DNA of 64,000 bases from Mycolicibacterium vinylchloridicum. Its GTDB lineage: Bacteria > Actinomycetota > Actinomycetes > Mycobacteriales > Mycobacteriaceae. The position numbers and the translations under genes were made by a program. The notes under the pieces are model-generated. The model did not search any database. It was not told the origin of the DNA and saw only the letters and a list, made by a program, of their open reading frames with translations. The DNA lies in the NCBI RefSeq assembly GCF_013404075.1, contig NZ_JACBJQ010000009.1, positions 62,001 to 126,000 on the forward strand. The letters run 5' to 3'. This document shows, piece by piece, positions 19,517-28,183 of the stretch (position 1 is the stretch's first letter; each line of letters opens with the position of its first letter).

Positions 19517-20521
19517 CTAGGCCCGTGCCGGGGTGTTCGACTCCTCGATCGGCCCGGCGTCGGGCCATGCCGCGGCCGTGACGGCGGCGCTGCGGTCGCC
19601 CTGGCGGGCCAGAGCCAGACCGAGCAGGACCACCACGCCGCCGACCGCCTGAGTGGCGGTGACCGCTTCGCCGAGCAGCACCCACGCCGAGAGCACCGCG
19701 AAGAGCACTTCGCCGAGGCCGACCAGGGACGCGAAGCTCGGCCGCAGCCGTGCCACACCGCTGATGCCCAGTGTGTAGGCGATCGCGGTGGCGACCACGG
19801 CCAGCATCAGCACCGGACCCCACCAGGGCACGGTCAGCCCGGCGACGTCGGCGTTGTCGGCGGTGAAGGTCAGCGGCATCACGCCGGTCAGACCGAGCAG
19901 CGCGACGGCGACGGCACCGACCACGAGACCGCCCGCGGCCAGCGTGATCGAGTTCAGGCCGCTGCCGTCGGCGGTGACTTCGTCGGACATCATGAAGTAG
20001 CAGGCTGCGCAGATCGCCGCCGCCAAACCCCAGGCGATACCCGTGGCATTGATGTGCGCCTCACCCGAGAAAACGTTGAGTACCAACATGATTCCGGCGA
20101 CGGCAAGTGCCACGCCGGCCAGCGTCATGGTGCGCGGACGGCGCCGGGTGGTGCCCCAGATCCAGCCGACGACCAGGATGGGGGCGGTGTATTCCAGCAG
20201 CAGAGCGACGCCGACCGACAGGTGCGAGACCGCGTTGTAGTAGCAGAGCTGGGCGCCGGCGATCGGGACGAGCCCGTAGGCCACGACGGTGCGGGCGTGC
20301 GCACGGGCTTCGCGAATCCAGTCGGGCTTGACGATGGTGGCGAAAATCGCCATGACCAGCGCGCCGCCGGCCAACCGGGCGGTCACGGCGGCAGTCGGCG
20401 ACCACCCGGCCTCCATCAGCGACTTGGCGAAAGGGCCCGACATGCCGAATGTGAACGCCGATCCGATGGCGAACAGCAGACCGAGCCGAAAATGGTCTTG
20501 GTCACGAACCGTCGTCGACAT
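19517..20521 (-). CDS. EamA-family (DMT) membrane transporter
   Basis: The protein has 334 residues and about ten hydrophobic segments in two EamA repeats (GLLFAIGSAFTFGMSGPFAK at the start; the second repeat begins near INATGIAWGLAAAICAACYF). The RxxA/S-rich loop after helix 3 and the YxxxLxHLSVGVALLLEYTAPI segment fit drug/metabolite exporters. The substrate is unknown. It is divergent from a CGNR-type regulator gene across an 84-base region with repeated motifs, which suggests regulation by that neighbour (inference). Confidence 0.88.
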   Translation of the reverse strand: MSTTVRDQDHFRLGLLFAIGSAFTFGMSGPFAKSLMEAGWSPTAAVTARLAGGALVMAIFATIVKPDWIREARAHARTVVAYGLVPIAGAQLCYYNAVSHLSVGVALLLEYTAPILVVGWIWGTTRRRPRTMTLAGVALAVAGIMLVLNVFSGEAHINATGIAWGLAAAICAACYFMMSDEVTADGSGLNSITLAAGGLVVGAVAVALLGLTGVMPLTFTADNADVAGLTVPWWGPVLMLAVVATAIAYTLGISGVARLRPSFASLVGLGEVLFAVLSAWVLLGEAVTATQAVGGVVVLLGLALARQGDRSAAVTAAAWPDAGPIEESNTPARA

Positions 20522-20605
20522 GAGGGCACCCCCTTGAATGCAATGAGTACTCGTATGTAATGAGTAAAATGATCGTTGGTCATGACACTATGTCCCGAGG
20601 GAGTC
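20522..20605. promoter_or_regulatory. Divergent promoter region with repeated AATGAGTA and TCATGA motifs
   Basis: AATGAGTA occurs twice, at 20542-20549 and 20559-20566, 17 bases apart. The palindrome TCATGA begins at 20580 and 20604 and again at 20626, inside the next gene. Repeats between a transporter and a likely regulator suggest operators, but no binding data or known consensus supports this. GAGGGAG just before ATG 20606 is the ribosome site. Confidence 0.45.
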
Positions 20606-21169
20606 ATGAGTCAAATGCTTTTCAGTCATGACACGGAGCTCACTTTGCGGGCCGCGTGTGCACTGGTTAACAGCGATCGCGTCGACGGCGATCAGCTGGC
20701 AGATCTGCCTGCCCTGGATGCGTACCTGAACAGCTACGGCTGGACCGGCCGGCGCGACCACGACGACGCCGAGGTGGCGTCGGTGCACACGCTGCGCGGA
20801 CGGTTGGGCCGAATCTGGGCCGCCGCCGACGACGAGGCCCGCGCCGTCGGGCAGATCAACGCGCTGCTGTCCGACACCCGGGCGTCGCCGTGGCTGACCC
20901 GCCACCCGGAGATGCCCGAGTGGCATCTACACCTGGCCTCCATCCATGACCCGCTAGCCCAGCGGATGGGCGCCGAGATGGCGATGTCGCTGGCCGACCT
21001 GGTCCGCTCCGGCGAGCTGCGCCGGCTCAAGGTCTGCGCGGCACCGGACTGCGATGCGGTGCTGATCGATCTGTCCCGCAACCGGTCGCGGATGTTCTGC
21101 GACACCGGTAACTGCGGCAACCGCCAGCATGTCGCCGCTTATCGCGAGCGTCGGTCCAAAGAGGCGTAG
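20606..21169 (+). CDS. CGNR zinc-finger protein, putative regulator 1
   Basis: The protein has 187 residues. An N-terminal alpha-helical region (ABATE-like, LTLRAACALVNSDRVDGDQL) precedes a C-terminal CGNR finger: VCAAPDCDAVLIDLSRNRSR then MFCDTGNCGNRQHVAAYRER, with four zinc-ligand cysteines. Such proteins are thought to be DNA-binding regulators of small-molecule responses. I chose ATG 20606 because GAGGGAG is at the right distance. It is divergent from the EamA transporter, its likely target. It ends 11 bases before the enoyl-reductase-like gene. Confidence 0.88.
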   Translation: MSQMLFSHDTELTLRAACALVNSDRVDGDQLADLPALDAYLNSYGWTGRRDHDDAEVASVHTLRGRLGRIWAAADDEARAVGQINALLSDTRASPWLTRHPEMPEWHLHLASIHDPLAQRMGAEMAMSLADLVRSGELRRLKVCAAPDCDAVLIDLSRNRSRMFCDTGNCGNRQHVAAYRERRSKEA

Positions 21170-21180
21170 CGTCACCTGTC

Positions 21181-22431
21181 ATGCGCGCACGGGGGCGTGA
21201 CATCGACATCATGGTCTTCGGGGCCACCGGCTACGTAGGCAAACTCACCGCCGGATATCTCGCCAGATCCGGCTCGGGGTTACAGATCGCGCTTGCCGGA
21301 CGGTCGCAAACCCGCCTCGAGGCGGTGCGAAATGGTCTCGGCGGCAGGGCGAAGAACTGGCCACTGGTCGTTGCCGACGTGGACCAGCCGAGTTCGCTGG
21401 ACGCGATGGCATCCCGAAGCCGGTTGGTGCTCAACGCGGTTGGTCCCTACACCAGATACGGCCTGCCGGTCGTCGCGGCCTGCGCGGGGGCGGGTACCGA
21501 TTACATCGACCTCACCGGCGAGGTTCCGTTCGTGCGGCGCAGCATCGACCAGAGCCACCGGCTGGCGAAAAAGAGCGGCGCGCGCATCGTGCACTCGTGC
21601 GGATTCGATTCGATCCCTTCGGATCTCACCGTGTACGCGCTGAGTCGCCGGGCCGCCGCCGACGGTGCCGGTGAGCTCGCGGACACCACGCTGGTGCTGC
21701 GGGACTATTCCGGTGGCTATGCCGGCGGTTCGGTAGCCACGATGGTCGACCTGATGCGCCTGACATCGTCGGATCCCGTCGTGCGCCAGATGCTCGACGA
21801 TCCGTACAGCCTCAGTCCCGACCGTGCTGCCGAGCCGGATCTCGGCCGCCAGGTCGACCTGCCGTTGTTACCAGGTCACGAGGTCGCCCCCGAATTGGCG
21901 GGGTTGTGGACCAGTGGCTACGTGATGGCGCTGTACAACACCCGCTGCGTGCGCCGGTCCAATGCGCTGATGAAGTGGGCCTACGGGCGCAGCTTCCGCT
22001 ACACCGAGACGCTCATCATGGGATCGTTCCCCGGTGCGGCCCTGGCCGGTGCGATGTTCAACGCCGGCATCGCCACGGCATCCCGCTTCGGCGGCAACTA
22101 CTTACGCATGCTCCCAACGGGTTTGGTGGACCGGATGACACCCGCGGCGGGCACCGGCAATGACATGGGTTCGCGGGGGCACTATCGGGTCGAGACCTAT
22201 GCCACGACGACGACCGGCCGCCGCTATCGGGCCACGATCGCCCAGCCCGCCGACCCGGGTTATTCGGCGACAGCGCTGCTGGCCGGTGAGAGCGCGCTTG
22301 CCCTGTTGCTGGACCGCGACCGCCTGCCGGACCGGCACGGGGTGCTGACGCCGGCCTCGGCGATGGGGGATGTGCTGCTCGACCGGCTGCCGGCGGCCGG
22401 CGTGACGTTGGAGACAGTGAGCCTGCCCTAA
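21181..22431 (+). CDS. Saccharopine-dehydrogenase-fold protein (trans-acting enoyl-reductase-like)
   Basis: The protein has 416 residues with an N-terminal Rossmann motif (MVFGATGYVGKLTAGYLA), then ALAGRSQTRLEAV and AVGPYTRYGLPVVAACAGAGTDYIDLTGE, and HSCGFDSIPSDL. This is the mycobacterial family including Rv2449c and Rv2953. Rv2953 acts as a trans enoyl reductase in phenolic glycolipid and DIM synthesis; most other members are uncharacterised. No polyketide synthase is visible nearby, so the partner is unknown. Its last four bases overlap the convergent flavoprotein gene. Confidence 0.85.
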   Translation: MRARGRDIDIMVFGATGYVGKLTAGYLARSGSGLQIALAGRSQTRLEAVRNGLGGRAKNWPLVVADVDQPSSLDAMASRSRLVLNAVGPYTRYGLPVVAACAGAGTDYIDLTGEVPFVRRSIDQSHRLAKKSGARIVHSCGFDSIPSDLTVYALSRRAAADGAGELADTTLVLRDYSGGYAGGSVATMVDLMRLTSSDPVVRQMLDDPYSLSPDRAAEPDLGRQVDLPLLPGHEVAPELAGLWTSGYVMALYNTRCVRRSNALMKWAYGRSFRYTETLIMGSFPGAALAGAMFNAGIATASRFGGNYLRMLPTGLVDRMTPAAGTGNDMGSRGHYRVETYATTTTGRRYRATIAQPADPGYSATALLAGESALALLLDRDRLPDRHGVLTPASAMGDVLLDRLPAAGVTLETVSLP

Positions 22432-24485
22432 GGCATGTAGAAACCCCGGATGTGGTGGTGGCGGCCGTATCCCAGCAGGGCGTTGGCCGCCTGCAGCCCC
22501 GAGACGACAGCGGCTTCGATGCAGCCCGCGTTGATGCCGCAGTCGGTCCAGTCGCCGGCGAGCACCAGGTTGTCGTAGCCGCTTTCGTCGGGCCGCAGGC
22601 GGTATTTGTCCGATCCGGGAACCGACAGCACGTAGCGGTCGGACGGGTCGATGTTGACGCTGACGTGCTGGGTCTTTAGTGCGGCGACGCCTTTTGCGTC
22701 CCCGGCGCCGGAGAGCAACCCCCAGTTGAACCCGCCTTCGGACACTGCCCCGGGCAGGTACATCCCGACGTGGCGGTTCAGATAGTCCACGGCGTTGGCC
22801 AGTACCCGCTTGCGCTGGCCTGCGACGTATGCGGCGGGGTCTTCGGTGGTCGGCCACGGGGCATCCAAGGCGCCGCAGAAGTAGGCCACGGTATGCGGCT
22901 CCTCGGAGGCGGGCCAGTCCTCGGCCCAGAGCGTCTGCCCCATCGACGCCCACGTGTCGAACGGCGAGACGTAGCCACTGGTGGTCACCCCCGGACGATG
23001 CCAGCCCAGTGCGGATTCGGTTGGCCGCAACCAGAGTTGGAATGACTGGGTGGCGACCGTCCGGACGTGGGTGGTCATCTCGTTCCACTCCGGCCGGTCG
23101 GCGATGAGTTCTCCGGCCACGAGTTCGACCATGCCCAGCGACGCCGCCAGCACCACCTGATCGAAGTCTGCTCCGCGGCGCAGGATGCGGGTCTGCGCGT
23201 CGGCGCGTTTGCCGAAATGGGATTCGAGATCGCCCAAATCGGTTGTGGCCTTGAGTTGTTCGTAGCGGGGGCGGGCGGGGAACACCGGCAGTCCGTCGGC
23301 CGGGACCAGCGGGTCGTAGGTGTCGAGGCCGTCGGCGAGATCGACCTGACGGCCCATCGTGATCGCCTCGATGCCGTGCCGGTGAGCGTCCAGGTGTAGC
23401 GCGTCGAGGCGGTGGAAGAACTCGAACCGAACTCCGCGCCGGCGTAGCGCCTGATAGATCGGCGCGATGATGACATCGCCCATGCCCGCGGTCATCTTCC
23501 AGAAGAACGCACCCTTGTATTGGAAGAGCGCTATGCCGGTGAGCAACACCGCCACACCGGCGCCGAAGGTCGGCCTGGAGAAATCGCCCTCCTCGTAGCC
23601 GAACACCATGTCGTACATGCCTCGGATCAGCGGGAAGTCGAGAACGTCGGGGTCGGCGCCGTGGCGCAGGATCCAGGCGCTGTACTCCTCGTCGTTGATG
23701 GCACGGAAGCCGCTCGGGTCGGTGATCAGCCGGTCGGCGATCAAGCCGCGGGCGGTGGCCGCCAACAACGACATCAACAGCCACAGGCGTTTGTGATCTG
23801 GGCGACGCTCGTAGTCCAGCGCTTCGCGCACGGCGTCGAGTGCTTCTTTGAGGAACCCCGCCGCGGAACCTTCCGCGGTACGGGGCTCGATGAGGGCGGC
23901 CAGCGTGGCCAGTGCTGCCCGCCGCACCGCCGCGATCCAATCGGCTGACTCAGGCTGAGGGCTGACGGACAGGGTGAGGTCCTTGCCTGTTGCCGCGCTG
24001 AGTGATTCGGCGAAATCGAGAAGCAGTCGCAGGGTCCTGGCGGCGAACTCGACCACCGTCAGTTCGCGTCCGGTCGCACCCGGTTCGCCGGGCAGTTCCG
24101 GGGTGCGGCTGAACTTGCCGGACCAGATCAGCCAGTCGTCGCCGAATCGGTCGGCCATCCCGAGTTCTTCGGCGGGCGTCAGGGCCTGATCCCAGGTCTT
24201 CACCGGGCAGCCGGGATCGGTGTTCTCCCGGTCCAATTCGGCGTAGCACTCCCGCAATAGGGCAAAGGCGTTCTCGTAGGAGCCCAGCCAGATGTGCAGG
24301 CCGTGCTCCTCGATGCGGTTGTGCTCGCCGCGACTGGAAGCGCCCTTGCCGCCGAGGCGCCAGCCGCGCTGATAGACGGTGATCGACTCGAAGCGGTCTT
24401 GCCACCGGCCCCCAGAGAGCCGCCACGCGGCACTGAGCCCGGCCATGCCCCCACCCAGGATGGCGATCCGGCTGCGTCGTCTCAC
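22428..24485 (-). CDS. Phytoene-desaturase-like FAD oxidoreductase
   Basis: The protein has 685 residues. The N-terminal dinucleotide motif IAILGGGMAGLSAAWRL, the GWRLGGKGASSRG segment with EEHGLHIWLG, and the C-terminal NLVLAGDWTDCGINAGCIEAAVVSG are typical of the carotenoid desaturase / amine oxidase superfamily (FAD at both ends). The middle ~350 residues are long and poorly recognisable. The GTG start overlaps the cyclase stop (GTGA), so it is coupled as the last gene of the leftward operon. With an isoprenyl diphosphate synthase in the divergent operon, an isoprenoid substrate is plausible but unproven. No phytoene synthase is seen here. Confidence 0.85.
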   Translation of the reverse strand: MRRRSRIAILGGGMAGLSAAWRLSGGRWQDRFESITVYQRGWRLGGKGASSRGEHNRIEEHGLHIWLGSYENAFALLRECYAELDRENTDPGCPVKTWDQALTPAEELGMADRFGDDWLIWSGKFSRTPELPGEPGATGRELTVVEFAARTLRLLLDFAESLSAATGKDLTLSVSPQPESADWIAAVRRAALATLAALIEPRTAEGSAAGFLKEALDAVREALDYERRPDHKRLWLLMSLLAATARGLIADRLITDPSGFRAINDEEYSAWILRHGADPDVLDFPLIRGMYDMVFGYEEGDFSRPTFGAGVAVLLTGIALFQYKGAFFWKMTAGMGDVIIAPIYQALRRRGVRFEFFHRLDALHLDAHRHGIEAITMGRQVDLADGLDTYDPLVPADGLPVFPARPRYEQLKATTDLGDLESHFGKRADAQTRILRRGADFDQVVLAASLGMVELVAGELIADRPEWNEMTTHVRTVATQSFQLWLRPTESALGWHRPGVTTSGYVSPFDTWASMGQTLWAEDWPASEEPHTVAYFCGALDAPWPTTEDPAAYVAGQRKRVLANAVDYLNRHVGMYLPGAVSEGGFNWGLLSGAGDAKGVAALKTQHVSVNIDPSDRYVLSVPGSDKYRLRPDESGYDNLVLAGDWTDCGINAGCIEAAVVSGLQAANALLGYGRHHHIRGFYMP

Positions 24486-27400
24486 CCGAGCAACGCCCGG
24501 GCGCGGGCCAGTTCGGGCCAGTCCTGGTCGGCGCCGATGCGGCTGAGGGCGGCTTCCAGTGCCGGCCGCGCCCGCTCGCCGGCGAGTTCGAATGCATCAG
24601 CAGCACAGCGCAATTCGTAGACCACGGCATCCTGTTCGCGGGCCACCTCGATGGCCGTCTGCAGACCGGCGTACTGCGCGTCGACATCGTCGTAGGTGTG
24701 CGCGAGTGCGCGGAGCAGTTCGGTCTTATGAGTGGCGATGCCGGCCTCCTCTACCATCTTCAGCGCGCGGACGGCGCACTCGCGGGCAGCGACGACGTCA
24801 CCTGCCGCAGTATGAAGCCGAATGAGCTGTCCCTCGAATATGGCCAGATACGCCATCAGTTCCGCGGCCCGCCAGGTATCGACCACTGCGGTCATGTTCT
24901 GGATATGTGGCTGCAGAGCGTCAGAGTCGAGATTGTCGGCCAGCGCTCGGCGCGCGGCCAAGGACAGCCGGTTGGTGGCTGCCACCATTGTCCACTCGGC
25001 CAGGCCGAGCTCTTCGGCGCGTGTCGCAACCTCCTCGATGAGCTCGGCTGACCGGTCGAAATCACCAGCCTCAACCCGCATGGCAACTTCGCGCAGCTGA
25101 CCGTAGATCAGGCTGACAGCATTGGCGGGAAACGGGAGTGTCTCGCTCCTGCTACGGATTCGGGCATACGACTGTTCCGCACCGGTCAGGTCACCCTGGA
25201 CGAATCGAATGAACCCAAGCTCTGTGTAGAGGCCGCAGATTCGATCGGCGGGCGTGTACCACGACTGTTCGATGGGTGGTATGCCCGTGCTCTCGATCCT
25301 CGCCAAGGCTTCCTCGAGCGCAGTGCGTGCCGCACCGAACTGGCCGCGGAACATCGCAAAGAAGCCGACTGCCATTTGATACGACGCCTTGCCCCATTCC
25401 GATGCGCCTTCGAGTTGCCGAAGTGCTTCCTCGAGTTTTTCGACGCGATCGAGTTGGCCGCGGGCTGTGTAGTGGCCCCACAGGGCCGTCAGGATCCCGT
25501 ACATCCCCAGAGTTGGCTCGTCACTCACGAGCTGTAGGCAGCGTTCGAACTGCTCCGAGGCCTCGGGGCTGCTGTAGCCACTGGCGGCGGTGGCAAGGAA
25601 GCCCCGCTCCAGACGGATGCTCACCTCTCGGCGATCGCGGTCCAGGGACGCCGGCACCTTGTCGATGTTGTCCAACGCCCTGTCGAGATGGTTGCCTGCC
25701 TCGATCAGCGCGCCCCGTTCACGCGCCTGCGACGACGCCCGCTGATAGGCATCGGCGGCCTCCTCGAAGCGTTCCGCGTTCTCGAAGTGGTGTGCCACCA
25801 AGGGCCATTCGGGGGTTCCGCCCGCGGCCGGGTCGGCGAGGACGTCGGCGATGCGGTGATGGACGCGCCGCCGGACGCTGGGTGGGGACAGCTCGGCGGC
25901 CACCTCGCGGAGAAGCTCGTGCTGGAAGCTCCATTGGCGCTTGCCCACCTGGCGAAGCACCCGGGCCCGGGTGAGATCGTCGAGCAGGGAATCGATCTTG
26001 CGCCAGCCCATCCCGGTGACCGACGACAACAGGTCTCGGTCGAAGCGGCTCCCGATCAGTGCGGCGGTCTCCACGATGAGCAGCGAACCGGTACTTGATC
26101 TCAGCCGGGCGACCAGTGTTTCGTAGAGGGAGTCCGGCACCTGTGTCTGCTCGTCGAGGTCCTCGCTCTCATACTTCAGCTTGGCCACGACCTCTTCGAT
26201 GAACAGGGGAACACCGTCGCAGCGTTCCTGCACCGCTTTCCGGGCCTCTGCGGCCATGTCGGGGTGCAGCGCCCGAATGAGTGCGTCGGAGTCCTCGGCC
26301 GCCAGCGGTTTGAGGTCCAGTTCTTCGATGAAGCCCCGTAACGGGGGAACGCTGCGTCCGGTGACGATCACCATCAGTCGATTGTTATCAACCCGCAGAA
26401 GGGAATTGACAATGCTGATGGTGTCTTCGTCGTACCAGTGGATGTCCTCGGCCAGGATCAGTGCCGGGCCGCTGCTGACGCACGCCAGCAGGTAGTCCTT
26501 GACTGCGGAGGTGATTTGGTCGAACCGCGCGCCGGCGTTGGCGGTCGCGGGTTGGTATCCCGCTTCTGGGGTGATGCCGAGCACCGGGGCCAGCAGAGGA
26601 ACGACGGTCGCGGTGTCCATCGAGCGACTCTCGACTTCGGCCTCCAGCAGGCGCAGGCTGTCAACCGCATCGGAGTCGCGCTGGATCTGGCTGTGCCGCT
26701 CGATCAGCCGGCGGACCGGCCGGAGCCCGACGTCGGTGTGAAACGGAGAGCCGAACAGCTCGAGAACCGCGGCGCCGGCATCACGGGCCATTGCGACGGC
26801 GGCGCTGGCCAGTCGGCTCTTGCCGATACCGCCGTCTCCGCGCAGGAGGACCCCGCGGGTGGCCAGAGTTCCCGCGCTGGCCTGGTCCCACATGTCGCGC
26901 AGCGTGTCGAGTTCGCGTTCGCGCCCGACGATCTGTCCGTAGGTCTTGGCGTCGAGATCCCGCTCGGCGATAACCCGATAGTGGACGAGCGGGGCATCCA
27001 TGCCCTTGACGCGTTGTGGCGGGCACGGCTCCATCTCGAAGCTTTCCCCGACGCGTCGCTCGACGGCCGCAGACACCGAGACGGTGCCGGGCTGTGCCAG
27101 GCTGCAGATCCGGGCGGCGAGGTTGGCGCCGAGCCCGTAGACGTCGTCCTGGTCGATGTCGAGGAACACCACACCTCGGTGGATACCGACGCGGACGTCG
27201 ATGTCGAAACCGAATCGGCGGTGGGCGCGGGTGCTGAGGTCGGCGACCATGCGGACGATGTCGAGCCCGGCCAGCACCGAGCGATACGTGTCGTCTTCGT
27301 GTGCCTTCGGATGGCCGAACACCGCGAGCAACCCGTCGCCCTTGATCGATCCGATGTGCCCCTCGTAGCGGGCGATGACATTGCGGACTTCGTCGCGGTA

Positions 27401-27661
27401 GCGGCCGACGACTGTGCGATACACCTCGGGCTCGATGCGCATCGAGAGTGCGGTCGAGTCCACCAGGTCGGCGAACAGCACGGTGAGACGGCGAATCTCG
27501 CCGCTGCCGACCGGCGCGGCGAGCAGCTCCTCGGCATCGGCGTTGGTGCGGTCGACGGACAGCACCTGCCCGGCGAGTTCGTCGGCGGTGGCACGATCGC
27601 CTTCGTTGATCGCCCGGACTGCGCGTTCGAGAAGATCGTCGATGGCCGGGTTGGCAGTCAC
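24482..27661 (-). CDS. Class III cyclase / STAND ATPase / TPR signalling protein
   Basis: The protein has 1059 residues. After a short helical start, residues ~58-235 are an adenylate/guanylate cyclase domain with metal ligands Asp65 (FADLVDS) and Asp109 (KGDGLLAVFG) and transition-state residues Asn180 and Arg184 (GLGANLAARI), so catalysis is possible. Residues ~245-520 are an AAA/STAND ATPase with Walker A RGDGGIGKSRL (Lys281) and Walker B ALILAEDIHW. The rest is helical TPR-like repeats. No HTH is evident at the C-terminus, unlike LuxR-type relatives. It lies six bases after the upstream gene and overlaps the flavoprotein by four. It is probably a cytoplasmic sensor that makes a cyclic nucleotide; the ligand is unknown. 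Confidence 0.9.
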   Translation of the reverse strand: MTANPAIDDLLERAVRAINEGDRATADELAGQVLSVDRTNADAEELLAAPVGSGEIRRLTVLFADLVDSTALSMRIEPEVYRTVVGRYRDEVRNVIARYEGHIGSIKGDGLLAVFGHPKAHEDDTYRSVLAGLDIVRMVADLSTRAHRRFGFDIDVRVGIHRGVVFLDIDQDDVYGLGANLAARICSLAQPGTVSVSAAVERRVGESFEMEPCPPQRVKGMDAPLVHYRVIAERDLDAKTYGQIVGRERELDTLRDMWDQASAGTLATRGVLLRGDGGIGKSRLASAAVAMARDAGAAVLELFGSPFHTDVGLRPVRRLIERHSQIQRDSDAVDSLRLLEAEVESRSMDTATVVPLLAPVLGITPEAGYQPATANAGARFDQITSAVKDYLLACVSSGPALILAEDIHWYDEDTISIVNSLLRVDNNRLMVIVTGRSVPPLRGFIEELDLKPLAAEDSDALIRALHPDMAAEARKAVQERCDGVPLFIEEVVAKLKYESEDLDEQTQVPDSLYETLVARLRSSTGSLLIVETAALIGSRFDRDLLSSVTGMGWRKIDSLLDDLTRARVLRQVGKRQWSFQHELLREVAAELSPPSVRRRVHHRIADVLADPAAGGTPEWPLVAHHFENAERFEEAADAYQRASSQARERGALIEAGNHLDRALDNIDKVPASLDRDRREVSIRLERGFLATAASGYSSPEASEQFERCLQLVSDEPTLGMYGILTALWGHYTARGQLDRVEKLEEALRQLEGASEWGKASYQMAVGFFAMFRGQFGAARTALEEALARIESTGIPPIEQSWYTPADRICGLYTELGFIRFVQGDLTGAEQSYARIRSRSETLPFPANAVSLIYGQLREVAMRVEAGDFDRSAELIEEVATRAEELGLAEWTMVAATNRLSLAARRALADNLDSDALQPHIQNMTAVVDTWRAAELMAYLAIFEGQLIRLHTAAGDVVAARECAVRALKMVEEAGIATHKTELLRALAHTYDDVDAQYAGLQTAIEVAREQDAVVYELRCAADAFELAGERARPALEAALSRIGADQDWPELARARALLG

Positions 27662-27667
27662 GCGAGC

Positions 27668-28183
27668 CTACAGACCGATGGTGACTTTCACCGGCAGGGA
27701 GTCCTGGCCGGCGCCGTCCGCCCGGCGCAGGCGAAGGGTCCCGGTGTAGTTGGCACCGGTGAATCGGTCATCGGTCAGCGTGATCTGAACCGTCGTCTGT
27801 CCGGGACTGAGGATGTTCGGTTGGAAGGTCAATGCCTGCACCGGAATTCGGACATCTGGGCGGCCGACCCGGGTGAACGGCTCGGAAACAGACACTGTAC
27901 ACACGTAGGGCTGCTTCGGTACCTCGATGGGATCGGGCGGTATCGGCTTCGTCGAGACCGGAGTCAACCACCACGATGGGCCGGCAAGTGCGACCTGGAC
28001 GGCGCCGGCATAGGTCCGCATGTTCAGATCGAGCAGATTGTGGATCAGACGGACCCAGCCGTCGATTCCCCACTTGCCGTCGTCGTCTTCTCTGGCTGCG
28101 TCCTGTGCGATCGCGTTGAGTTGGTTGAGGTAGCCGTTGGAGGCACCGGCCGCGCGTTGCAGATCAGGCCGTGGCAGGGTCAT
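27668..28183 (-). CDS. Unrecognised protein with helical N-terminus and beta-rich C-terminus (171 aa)
   Basis: I do not recognise the family. Residues ~1-75 look amphipathic-helical (LNQLNAIAQDAA, VRLIHNLLDLNMRTYAGAVQVAL) and the rest beta-rich, like an immunoglobulin-type sandwich: RIPVQALTFQPNILSPGQ, TVQITLTDDRFTGANYTGTL, ending LPVKVTIGL. No signal peptide or membrane helix is seen. The start ATG 28183 overlaps the upstream stop (ATGA); GTG-type extensions would run deep into the upstream gene. It has the same overall layout as the 228-residue protein on the other side of the shared promoter, suggesting related roles. Confidence 0.75.
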   Translation of the reverse strand: MTLPRPDLQRAAGASNGYLNQLNAIAQDAAREDDDGKWGIDGWVRLIHNLLDLNMRTYAGAVQVALAGPSWWLTPVSTKPIPPDPIEVPKQPYVCTVSVSEPFTRVGRPDVRIPVQALTFQPNILSPGQTTVQITLTDDRFTGANYTGTLRLRRADGAGQDSLPVKVTIGL

